Positions 1-7,901 of a stretch of DNA of 64,000 nucleotides are shown here, one piece after another. Under the pieces are notes generated by a model, which did no database searches, was not told the DNA's origin, and saw only the letters and a list, made by a program, of their open reading frames with translations. A program made the translations under genes and the position numbers. The stretch is from Pseudomonas sp. RC10 (GTDB taxonomy: Bacteria > Pseudomonadota > Gammaproteobacteria > Pseudomonadales > Pseudomonadaceae), in assembly GCF_038397775.1 (NCBI RefSeq), contig NZ_CP151650.1, forward strand, positions 1,798,001 through 1,862,000. The letters run 5' to 3'. The stretch's first letter is position 1; each line of letters begins with the position of its first letter.

Positions 1-41
1 GGAATGCGCAGCAACGTGAAAGCGTGAAGCCGTGAGCGATG

Positions 42-64
42 GCCTCGACCGGGAGGGTCGAGGC
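42..64 (-). terminator. Hairpin downstream of the CMD-family gene
   Basis: Nine-base-pair stem GCCTCGACC/GGTCGAGGC with a five-base loop lies about 20 bases past the stop codon of the minus-strand gene at 85-633. There is no T tract, so a rho-independent terminator is only a possibility. Bases 1-41 show no gene. Confidence 0.35.
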
Positions 65-84
65 GATCGGTTGTCGGGCGTGTC

Positions 85-633
85 TCACGCGCTCCAGGCG
101 AAGGGTTCGAGGAACTCGTCCAGCGCCAGTTGAGCGACGCTGGCGGTGTAGTTGGTCATCGTCGAGGCCGCTACCACCAGAATGACTTCGAGCAACAGCG
201 ATGCATTGAAGCCTGCCGACATGAAGGCCGTTTTCGCTGCGTCATCGAGATGCCCACGGTTTTCGATCAGCGCCCGCGCGAGGCGCGAGAGTGCGGCGTG
301 TCGGGCGTCCTGTGGCAACCGGCGCTGACGAATGGCTTGCACATCGGTCTCCGACAAACCTTCCTTGAGCGCCAGAAACGAGTGAAATGCTACCGCCCAT
401 GCGGACGCGTTGGTCACGGCATTGGTCAGGAGCAGCACCTGGATTTCCGCTTCGGTGAAACTGCCCCCGTGCACTTGCCCGAAGACGCCCACCAATCCAT
501 TGATCAATTGGCTGGAGCCGGACATGGCGCCTGCAATGTTGGGCACCCGGCCAAAGGCCTGAGCCAGCCCGTTCAAAGCGGGGCGGGAAAGTTCGGGTGC
601 TGTGTCGAGGGTGTAAACGGGAAAGTGCGTCAT
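85..633 (-). CDS. Carboxymuconolactone decarboxylase/AhpD-like protein lacking the CxxC pair
   Basis: A 182-residue all-helical protein of the CMD/AhpD-like fold. The acidic stretch EAEIQVLLL (residues 61-69) precedes the usual active-site helix, which reads TNASAWAVAFHSF with His84 in the expected place. In peroxidatic AhpD-type members the two positions 7 and 4 residues before this His are cysteines; here they are Ser77 and Ala80, so thiol peroxidase chemistry is unlikely. A role as a cofactor-free decarboxylase or a binding protein is possible. The gene lies downstream of and in the same direction as the MmyB-type regulator gene, with 89 bases between them, which suggests joint control. 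Family assignment is fairly sure, function unknown. Confidence 0.8.
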   Translation of the reverse strand: MTHFPVYTLDTAPELSRPALNGLAQAFGRVPNIAGAMSGSSQLINGLVGVFGQVHGGSFTEAEIQVLLLTNAVTNASAWAVAFHSFLALKEGLSETDVQAIRQRRLPQDARHAALSRLARALIENRGHLDDAAKTAFMSAGFNASLLLEVILVVAASTMTNYTASVAQLALDEFLEPFAWSA

Positions 634-722
634 GAGCGTGTCCTGTGAGATCGAGCCAGTGGTTTGGAAAACAACATGGCCAGCTTAGGGACGGGGCTCA
701 GGGCCAACAATTACCTGTCAGG

Positions 723-1574
723 TCATGACAACGCGTCTTCATTGGTCATGGTTTTCATGAGCTGCAGATGCAGGGCTTCAGTGGCGTCGTCGGCCGGAAA
801 CAGGCATTCGATGCGCAGCTCCTGAGAGGCCACTGTCAACGGGGTTCCAACTGTGCTCACCATCGAAAAGTAGTTGAGCACCGCGTCTCCATGAATGAAC
901 CCCAGTGGCACCACGGGCAAGCCGGATTCGCTTCCCGAGAAGCCTTGGGATAGCCACTCGGCACGTACGTCGGGATAGCCGAACAGAGCGTCCAGCAACT
1001 GCCGGGTCTGAGGGTCGATCACTTGACCCAGCGACTCGCGGCGGACCGGCTGAATCAGGCTGCGCGCCACATTGTCCCAGTCGGCAATGTGCGGGCGCAG
1101 GCCCTGCGGGTCGAAGATCAAGTGCAGCATGTTGCGCGGTCCGGTGCGGGCCTGCATGTCGATGAAGCGGTTGAAAAAGTGCAGCGTCGAAGGGCTGACC
1201 TGCAACACGTTCCAGTAGCGGTCCATGATCAGCGCCGGGAAAGGTTCGTGTTGCAGCAGCACGCGACTCGCCGCCGCGCTGACCCGCGCCATCTCCTGAG
1301 CACTCCAGCCCGCTTCCGAATACATCGGCGCGTAACCTGACGACAGCAACAGCAGATTGCGTTCACGCAAAGGCACTTCAAGGGATTGCGCCAGGTCCAG
1401 CAGCGTCTGCCGACCGGGCACGCTACGCCCGCTTTCGATGAAGCTGATCTGCCGTTGCGAAATACCGGCGTCCAGCGACAGGTCCAACTGGCTCACGCCA
1501 CGCACCCCCCGCCAATAGCGCAACAGACTGCCCAATTCTTTCGACACGTTTTGAGCGAGGCGGGTGGTGGGCAT
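723..1574 (-). CDS. MmyB-type helix-turn-helix transcriptional regulator
   Basis: A 283-residue cytoplasmic regulator. Residues about 14-66 form an XRE-type helix-turn-helix (LLRYWRGVRGVSQLDLS then AGISQRQISFIESGR). Residues about 100-270 match the MmyB-like ligand-binding domain, with the family's typical stretch LLHLIFDPQGLRPHIADW. The ATG at 1574 is chosen because the family begins close to the HTH and an AGGT stands 7 bases before it; an upstream ATG at 1643 would add 23 proline-rich residues with no ribosome site. Such regulators usually control an adjacent dehydrogenase or decarboxylase gene; here candidates are the CMD-like gene downstream and the arsR/oxidoreductase genes upstream. 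The ligand is unknown. Confidence 0.88.
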   Translation of the reverse strand: MPTTRLAQNVSKELGSLLRYWRGVRGVSQLDLSLDAGISQRQISFIESGRSVPGRQTLLDLAQSLEVPLRERNLLLLSSGYAPMYSEAGWSAQEMARVSAAASRVLLQHEPFPALIMDRYWNVLQVSPSTLHFFNRFIDMQARTGPRNMLHLIFDPQGLRPHIADWDNVARSLIQPVRRESLGQVIDPQTRQLLDALFGYPDVRAEWLSQGFSGSESGLPVVPLGFIHGDAVLNYFSMVSTVGTPLTVASQELRIECLFPADDATEALHLQLMKTMTNEDALS

Positions 1575-1701
1575 GGCGTGACCTGTGGCGCAGGTGATGG
1601 GGAGCGGACTGTAGCGAAGCGGGGCGGGTGGCCACAATGACATGAGGTGTAATTGTCCGAGCCCAATCTCCCGCGATTCAGGTCGCTGACTTTGAAGCGT
1701 A

Positions 1702-1735
1702 TTGACATATTGGTAAATCTCGATATCCTCGCGGC
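1702..1735 (+). promoter_or_regulatory. arsR promoter with overlapping operator half-site; leaderless start
   Basis: TTGACA (1702-1707), a 16-base spacer and TATCCT (1724-1729) form a good sigma-70 promoter. Initiation would fall at or next to the ATG at 1736, and no Shine-Dalgarno sequence is present, so the mRNA is probably leaderless. ATCTCGATAT (1717-1726) overlaps the -10 box and is identical to one arm of the palindrome at 2056-2075, pointing to autorepression. Confidence 0.6.
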
Positions 1736-2038
1736 ATGGAACTGATCGAAATATTCAAAGCCCTCTCGAACACGACGCGTCTTCAAATCCTGAAAGGTTT
1801 GAAGGACCCCGAGAAGAACTTCCCTCCGCAGGATGAAGGGGACGTTCACACGGTGGGCGTTTGTGTCAGCAGCATTCAAGAGGGTATCGGGCTCTCGCAA
1901 TCGACCGTGTCCGGTTATCTCGCCACGCTGCAACGGGTGGGCCTGGTCGAAGTCCGGCGCATCGGTCAGTGGACGTATTACAAACGGAATGAAGCAACCA
2001 TCAGCGCGCTGGCCGAGATCATAGGGAAAGACTTGTAG
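1736..2038 (+). CDS. ArsR-family winged-helix repressor
   Basis: A 100-residue winged-helix DNA-binding protein. It opens with the ArsR hallmark IFKALSNTTRLQILKGL, has a recognition helix SQSTVSGYLATLQRVGLV and a wing EVRRIGQWTYYKRN. The metal-binding ELCVC motif of ArsR/SmtB sensors is absent; a single cysteine lies in GVCVSSIQ before the recognition helix. It may therefore sense a redox or organic signal rather than a metal, which is inference. The next gene (an NADPH:quinone-type oxidoreductase) starts 63 bases downstream behind a perfect palindrome of the same sequence as the half-site in this gene's own promoter, so the regulator probably represses both. Confidence 0.88.
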   Translation: MELIEIFKALSNTTRLQILKGLKDPEKNFPPQDEGDVHTVGVCVSSIQEGIGLSQSTVSGYLATLQRVGLVEVRRIGQWTYYKRNEATISALAEIIGKDL

Positions 2039-2055
2039 GTTTTTTTTACCCCAAT

Positions 2056-2075
2056 ATATCGAGATATCTCGATAT
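2056..2075 (+). promoter_or_regulatory. 20-bp perfect palindrome, likely ArsR-family operator
   Basis: ATATCGAGATATCTCGATAT is a perfect 20-base palindrome between the ArsR-family gene and the oxidoreductase gene, 26 bases before the latter's start. One arm is repeated exactly at 1717-1726 over the regulator's own -10 box. Size and symmetry suit a dimeric winged-helix repressor. Confidence 0.65.
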
Positions 2076-2101
2076 CCCTTTTTGTAGAATGAGGAATTAC
2101 C

Positions 2102-3076
<975 letters not shown>

Positions 3077-3114
3077 CCCGCTTGTAAACGTTCACGTCAT
3101 TGTCGAGGCCCATC

Positions 3115-3456
3115 ATGATTTACGAGATCGCGTTGCTACCTGTTCATAAAGAGCGCACGGAGCTGTTCAAACGTGCATTTGCCGAGGTCGCTCCGTTGCT
3201 GACCCGCGCACAGGGTTATGAAGGCCACCTGCTCGCGCCAGGCATCGAAACCCCTGAGCGATTCAACCTGATCGTGCGTTGGCGATCACTTCAGGACCAC
3301 ACACCGGGTTTCGAGGAAAGTGAAGATCACCGGCTGTTCATGCAGGGGCTGGAGGCATATTTCTCGGAAGAGCCGACGGTCTACCACATCGAGGGTGCTC
3401 CCTTTTTTACTGACGGATTCGAGGGTTCAAACAGTGCTGCTCGACCGGGAAGCTAG
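3115..3456 (+). CDS. Antibiotic biosynthesis monooxygenase (ABM) domain protein
   Basis: A 113-residue single-domain protein of the dimeric alpha/beta-barrel ABM type: MIYEIALLPV, then FAEVAPLLTRAQGYEGHLL, NLIVRWRSLQDH and FMQGLEAYFSEEP. These proteins oxidise quinols, act on heme, or have unknown roles. The ATG at 3115 is chosen because GAGG stands eight bases before it; a TTG at 3100 is in frame but has no ribosome site. Co-location with a quinone oxidoreductase gene fits a quinol/quinone pair, which is inference. Confidence 0.75.
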   Translation: MIYEIALLPVHKERTELFKRAFAEVAPLLTRAQGYEGHLLAPGIETPERFNLIVRWRSLQDHTPGFEESEDHRLFMQGLEAYFSEEPTVYHIEGAPFFTDGFEGSNSAARPGS

Positions 3457-3761
3457 CGCTCCCGAAAGGATATGGCGCCAGCGCTAATGGCTGTGGCCGG
3501 AAACAGGGGCGATGAGTGTTCGTAACGATTCTCCTGTCTGCGGCGCAGATCAGCCTGCACACCCAGCCTGTGCATTTGCCGGTGCAGCGCTTGTGCAGCT
3601 ATCGCCGACTCATAAGCTTAGAGCAAATGAGTATTTCATCGCGGCTGCTTAGACTCGTTATATTCCAGCGATAACATGTCATGACGAGTTGTTGCGATGC
3701 TCACCTTCTTCTGTACAGGCTCACGCGTCGGGCGCCTCACCGGGAATCTGGACGTGGCGTC
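3457..3761 (+). other. Intergenic region before the ABC/amidase cluster
   Basis: No convincing gene is seen in these 305 bases. TAGCGCT (3454-3460) and AGCGCTA (3480-3486) can pair around GGCGCC, possibly ending the preceding transcript. A cluster of TGCA half-sites follows (3555-3597). TATATT (3659-3664) is a good -10 box, with a weak -35 TTCATC 18 bases upstream. An in-frame ATG at 3681 could extend the ABC ATPase by 27 residues but lacks a ribosome site. Confidence 0.45.
3555..3597 (+). promoter_or_regulatory. Cluster of TGCA-type inverted half-sites
   Basis: Four TGCA cores occur at 3556, 3571, 3583 and 3594, spaced 15, 12 and 11 bases. The first two form TGCACA-N7-TGTGCA. The arms recall NtrC boxes (TGCACC-N5-GGTGCA) but the spacings are wrong for NtrC. 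They could be operator sites for the cluster's own regulator. They lie about 60-105 bases upstream of the candidate -10 box. Confidence 0.3.
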
Positions 3762-4622
3762 ATGAGGGCCGATCTGTCGGTCGATCTGCCGCGTTCCCCG
3801 GCATTGATCAAGCCCGAATCATCATCAACCGACAGTCGTACGTCCGGTCAGATCGTCCTGCGCGATCTGGAGATCGCCTTTCCAGTCGGCGGGCAGAGCG
3901 TGGTGGCGGTCCAGCAGATAGACCTCACGATAGAGCCCGGCCAGTTTGTCTCCATCGTCGGCCCTTCAGGGTGCGGAAAGTCCACGTTGCTGAATGCCAT
4001 CGCGGGGTTTGTCACGCCCACTCGCGGCGCTATCACGCTGGACGGTCGGGCAGTGTCAGGGCCCGGACCTGAGCGCGGGGTGGTCTTCCAGCAATATTCG
4101 TTGTTCCCCTGGCTCACCGTGCGCGGCAACGTCGAATACGGCCTGCGCATGCGCGGGATGGCGAGTGAAGAGCGCCACCAACGCTCCACTGAGTTGCTTC
4201 AACGCTGCGGACTGGCTGACTTCGCGAGCCATTTTCCGGAGCAACTTTCGGGCGGTATGCGTCAGCGCGTCAGCATCGTCCGCGCGTTGGCCAATGAGCC
4301 GCAGGTGCTGCTCCTCGACGAGCCATTCGGCGCGCTGGATGCGCAGACCCGCGTGATCATGCAGGAAGTGCTGCTGGAAATGTGGCAGCGCTCGCGCATT
4401 TCGGTGCTGTTCATTACCCACGACATCGAGGAATCGGTGTTTCTTTCTGACCGGGTCTACGCCATGAGCGCGCGACCGGGTGCGATCAAGGCTGCACTGG
4501 ACATCAAGCTCCCGCGCCCTCGTGTCCATGACATGTTGCTGGAGAGCGATGGCCTGGAGCACGTGCGTCAGTTGCGTCGCCTGATCCGCGAGGAAGGCCT
4601 CAAATCCATGGGTCTGGACTAA
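3762..4622 (+). CDS. SsuB/TauB-type ABC transporter ATPase
   Basis: A 286-residue nucleotide-binding subunit of a nitrate/sulfonate/taurine-type importer. Walker A is GPSGCGKST, the Q loop is FQQYSLFPWLTV, the signature is LSGGMRQRVSIVRAL, Walker B is LLLDEPFGALD, and the switch His is in ITHDIEES. It would power uptake with the permease and binding protein encoded just downstream. The ATG at 3762 is preferred over 3681: both lack a strong ribosome site, but 3762 leaves an N-terminal tail of normal length before the first strand (IVLRDLEIAFPVG). The binding-protein gene follows after about 100 bases. Confidence 0.9.
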   Translation: MRADLSVDLPRSPALIKPESSSTDSRTSGQIVLRDLEIAFPVGGQSVVAVQQIDLTIEPGQFVSIVGPSGCGKSTLLNAIAGFVTPTRGAITLDGRAVSGPGPERGVVFQQYSLFPWLTVRGNVEYGLRMRGMASEERHQRSTELLQRCGLADFASHFPEQLSGGMRQRVSIVRALANEPQVLLLDEPFGALDAQTRVIMQEVLLEMWQRSRISVLFITHDIEESVFLSDRVYAMSARPGAIKAALDIKLPRPRVHDMLLESDGLEHVRQLRRLIREEGLKSMGLD

Positions 4623-4721
4623 TCCGAGCGCACCCTGAAAAAGGGGCATTGCAATGCGATAACCAAGTCGAGCCTCACGAGCGGCAGCCTTGCAGACTTT
4701 TATTTTTCTGGAGGGATGGGT

Positions 4722-5708
4722 GTGATCACTGTGAAAAAAGCGGCACTGGCCTTGATGGTCATGGGTTACGCCTTGGGCAGCCAGTCGGCGTGGGCGTTGG
4801 AAAAGGTGCGTCTGGCGCAGAATCTCGCGCCGATTTCGGCGTTGAGCATCATCGCCAAGCAGCAAGGGTTGTTCGAAAAGTACGGCCTGGACGTTGACGT
4901 GATCAACACCACCAGTGGGCGACAGGCGCTCGAAGCCGTGCTGGGCGGCAGCGCAGACATCGCCACCACGGCGGAAGCCCCGACCACGGCTGCCGCATTC
5001 GCCGGGCAGAAAATCGCCTTTCTGGCGCGGACCGAATACTCCGATCTCAAAACCCTGACCCTGAGCGGATCGGGTATCAACACGCTCGCGGACCTGAAAG
5101 GCAAGCGCCTGGGTTACGCCGCTGGCACCGGCAGCGAGGTGTACACCTGGACGCTGCTGCGCAAGGCAGGGCTGAGTAATAAAGACGTGACGCTGGTCAA
5201 CCTGCGTCCACAGGACATGGTCGCGGCCGCCGCGTCGGGAAGCATCGACGCCTACGATATTTTCGAGCCCTATGTTTCCAACGGCAAACGCGTGCTGGGC
5301 GACAAGGTGCGGCAGCTCGACACCCGAGGCGTCTATTCTGAAACGTTCAACATCGTGACTCAACAGAGCTATCTGGCCGCGCACCCTGCGGTGGCGCAGA
5401 ACTTCCTTCACGCCTTGCTCGACGCGGAAACCTGGATCGCCGCCAACCGCGAAGAGGCCGTCAAGCGCCTGGCCAAAACCGTGGGCATGACCGAGCCTGA
5501 ACTGAACGACGTCTGGGATGATTTCGTGTTCCACCTGGTGCTCGACCAGCGCGTTATCGACACCCTGACTGCGCACGCTCAATGGCGTCTGGAAACCGGT
5601 AACGCAGCGGGCGATGCGAAGCAGATTCCGGACCTGCGCGCGCTGATTTTTGCCGCACCCCTCAAAGCCATCGCCCCGGACCGGGTCACCTTGAGCGCCA
5701 CGCAATGA
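4722..5708 (+). CDS. SsuA/TauA-type periplasmic substrate-binding protein
   Basis: About 328 residues, exported by a signal peptide (MITVKKAALALMVMGYALG, cleavage probably after SAWA). The mature part is a two-lobe binding protein of the NMT1/SsuA type: LAPISALSIIAKQQGLFEKYGLDV, then LGGSADIATTAEAPTTAAA and DIFEPYVSNGKRVLGD. It should capture a small organic nitrogen or sulfur compound. GTG at 4722 lies six bases after GGAGGG; an ATG at 4716 directly abuts that site and is less likely. Its stop overlaps the permease start by four bases, so the two are translationally coupled. Amidase neighbours suggest an amide- or ureido-containing ligand. Confidence 0.9.
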   Translation: MITVKKAALALMVMGYALGSQSAWALEKVRLAQNLAPISALSIIAKQQGLFEKYGLDVDVINTTSGRQALEAVLGGSADIATTAEAPTTAAAFAGQKIAFLARTEYSDLKTLTLSGSGINTLADLKGKRLGYAAGTGSEVYTWTLLRKAGLSNKDVTLVNLRPQDMVAAAASGSIDAYDIFEPYVSNGKRVLGDKVRQLDTRGVYSETFNIVTQQSYLAAHPAVAQNFLHALLDAETWIAANREEAVKRLAKTVGMTEPELNDVWDDFVFHLVLDQRVIDTLTAHAQWRLETGNAAGDAKQIPDLRALIFAAPLKAIAPDRVTLSATQ

Positions 5709-6460
5709 CGCGCTCGCCCAGCGGGCCTTTGTGGGCCCGCCTGCTTTCCCTGCCGCTGCTGCTGATTGCGTGGCAGTTGATCTGTGAAGCCGAGTGGGTC
5801 AACCCGCTGTTGTTTCCCGGTCCGCTAGCCGTGTCCAAGGCATTGCTCGATTACCTCTACAGCGGCAGCGGCTGGGAAGACCTTGGCTGGAGCCTGTTGC
5901 GGGTCGTCGTCGGCTACTGCTTTGGGGCAGTGGTCGGGGTGTCGGTGGGTTTACTGACCGGCACCCGCCCGGTGATCAACGGCCTGCTCACGCCGATCTT
6001 TCAGGTGCTCAGGCCCATCCCGCCGATCGCGTTCGTGCCGCTCGTGGTGCTGTGGTTCGGACTGGGGGAGGGCGGCAAGTTTTTCCTGGTGTTCTGGGGT
6101 GTGTTTTTCACGGTCTGGCTCGCCACGCACATCGGCGTGCAGCGGGTTAATGTGCATCTGCTACAGGCCGCGCAGAGCCTCGGCGCTCCGCGTCGGGCCA
6201 TGCTGTGGACCGTCCAGTTGCCCGCCACTTTGCCGTCGATTTTCCTGGGGTTGCGCACGGCCATTGGCATCGCGTTTTACACCCTCGTCGCCGCTGAACT
6301 GGCGGGCGCTTACGCGGGCCTGGCCTATCGGCTGGAAGTCACCCAGCAAAACATGCAGGTGGCGTACACCATGGCCGGGCTTGTGCTTTTGGGCGTGATC
6401 TCTGCCTGCGCCGACCGCTTATTTCAATGGGCCTCAGCCCGCATCGTGCACTGGAACTGA
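5705..6460 (+). CDS. SsuC/TauC-type ABC transporter permease
   Basis: A 251-residue inner-membrane permease with about six membrane segments. The cytoplasmic coupling motif is LGAPRRAMLWTVQLPATLPSI followed by GLRTAIGIAFYTLVAAELA, typical of the nitrate/taurine/sulfonate group. It overlaps the preceding binding-protein gene by four bases (ATGA) and is followed by an amidase gene after four bases, so it sits inside a tight operon. Confidence 0.92.
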   Translation: MTRSPSGPLWARLLSLPLLLIAWQLICEAEWVNPLLFPGPLAVSKALLDYLYSGSGWEDLGWSLLRVVVGYCFGAVVGVSVGLLTGTRPVINGLLTPIFQVLRPIPPIAFVPLVVLWFGLGEGGKFFLVFWGVFFTVWLATHIGVQRVNVHLLQAAQSLGAPRRAMLWTVQLPATLPSIFLGLRTAIGIAFYTLVAAELAGAYAGLAYRLEVTQQNMQVAYTMAGLVLLGVISACADRLFQWASARIVHWN

Positions 6461-6464
6461 TGTC

Positions 6465-7862
6465 ATGCTCGAACACTTGAGTCTGGATTTCACCCGCTTG
6501 CGTCACGCTTACGATCATCAGGACGCGTCGCCGGTCGCCGTGGTCCGGGAGATTTATCGCCGCATCGCCGCCCATGGCGACCGGCACATCTGGTTGCAGT
6601 TGGCCCCGCTCGACGCCGTGCTGCAGCAAGCCGCGCAGGTGGAACGGCGGCGTGATGCGGGCGAGCGTCTGCCGCTTTATGGCTTGCCCTATGGCGTGAA
6701 GGACAACATCCATGTGGCAGGCATGCCCACGACGTCAGGTTGTGCCGACTTCAGCTACACCGCCTCGGAAGACGCGGCAGTCGTCGAACGGCTCAATGCA
6801 GCGGGCGCGCTGTTCATCGGCAAGCAGAACATGGACCAGTTCGCCACCGGTCTGGTGGGCGTCCGTAACCTCGACGGCAGTTGCCTCAACGCCTTCGACG
6901 CCGATTACATTCCGGGCGGCTCCAGTTCCGGGTCGGCGGTCGCTGTAGCGGTGGGGCATGTCGCGTTCTCCATCGGCTCCGACACCGGTGGCTCGGGCCG
7001 GATTCCAGCGGCCTGTAATAACGTCGTCGGACTCAAGCCGACGCCTGGCGTTGTGAGCACCTATGGGTTCGTCTACTGCAACCGCAGCTTCGACGTTGCG
7101 CCGGTCTTCGCACTGACCGTGGACGACGCGTATCAGGTGCTTGACGTGCTCGCCGGAGAAGACCGTCGGGACCTGTATTCGCGTCCTGATCCACTGCTGA
7201 GCGTGAACGCATTTGGGGCGGGTTTCGAGTTTCTGGTACCCCACGCCGAGCAACTGGAGTTCTTCGGCGATGAGCAATCGGCGCGTCAGTATCAGCGCAG
7301 TCTGCAAGTGCTGGCTGAGCTTGGCGGCACCCCACGCGCCATTGATCTTTCGCCGTTTCTGGAAGCCGGTCGCCTGCTGTTCGACAGTCCGTTGGTCGCT
7401 GAGCGGCTGGTGAGCTACGGCGAGACGCTCGCACGGGCCCCCGAGTCCATTCACCCGGCCGTGCGCGCTTCCTTGCAGAAGGCCAAGTCCTACGACGCAG
7501 AGCAGACGTACAAGACGCTGTACCGCCTGCGCGAATTGCAGCGGGAAACCCATCACACTCTGCAAGGCGCAACAGCACTGGTGTTGCCAACTTACGGTCG
7601 ATTGCCCACGTGCGCCGAAGTGAGGGACGATCCGCTTGAGGTCAATGCTCGCATGGGTCGTTACACCTATTTTGCCAACCCATTGCGATTGTCCGGGATC
7701 AGCGTGCCCGTGGGGCTGCGCGACGATGGCTTGCCGTTTGGGCTGAGCCTGCTGGGTCTGCCGTTGCACGATCTGCGGCTGCGCGATCTGGCGTCGCGTT
7801 TGCAGCGTCACGCGGCGGGGCGACTCGGTGCGACGAACTGGAGCCTCCCCGATGCCGTTTAA
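6465..7862 (+). CDS. Amidase, allophanate hydrolase-like
   Basis: A 465-residue amidase-signature enzyme. The Ser-cisSer-Lys triad is visible: Lys79 in YGVKDNIHV, Ser154 in GGSSSGSAV and Ser177 in SDTGGSGRIPAACNNVVGL. The stretch NNVVGLKPTPGVVSTYGFV, a following CNRSFD and the DAYQVLDVLAG region resemble the N-terminal catalytic domain of allophanate hydrolases (AtzF), which act on allophanate from urea or cyanuric acid breakdown. The second, C-terminal domain of AtzF-type enzymes (about 600 residues in total) is absent. No urea carboxylase gene is nearby, so the substrate may be another ureido or amide compound brought in by the adjoining transporter. Confidence 0.85.
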   Translation: MLEHLSLDFTRLRHAYDHQDASPVAVVREIYRRIAAHGDRHIWLQLAPLDAVLQQAAQVERRRDAGERLPLYGLPYGVKDNIHVAGMPTTSGCADFSYTASEDAAVVERLNAAGALFIGKQNMDQFATGLVGVRNLDGSCLNAFDADYIPGGSSSGSAVAVAVGHVAFSIGSDTGGSGRIPAACNNVVGLKPTPGVVSTYGFVYCNRSFDVAPVFALTVDDAYQVLDVLAGEDRRDLYSRPDPLLSVNAFGAGFEFLVPHAEQLEFFGDEQSARQYQRSLQVLAELGGTPRAIDLSPFLEAGRLLFDSPLVAERLVSYGETLARAPESIHPAVRASLQKAKSYDAEQTYKTLYRLRELQRETHHTLQGATALVLPTYGRLPTCAEVRDDPLEVNARMGRYTYFANPLRLSGISVPVGLRDDGLPFGLSLLGLPLHDLRLRDLASRLQRHAAGRLGATNWSLPDAV

Positions 7863-7901
7863 GCGCACTGACCGGCCTCTTTCACGTGTTGCCACGCCGT
7901 C

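Noticed and set aside
3457..3761. Guanidine-type (ykkC) riboswitch before the importer-amidase cluster
   Set aside because: The gene content invites it, but the conserved ykkC sequence blocks (such as the ACGA-containing loops in order) could not be found.
4056..5705. 549-codon antisense frame over the SsuAB-type genes
   Set aside because: Both plus-strand genes have intact family motifs; the antisense frame is an artefact of codon bias.
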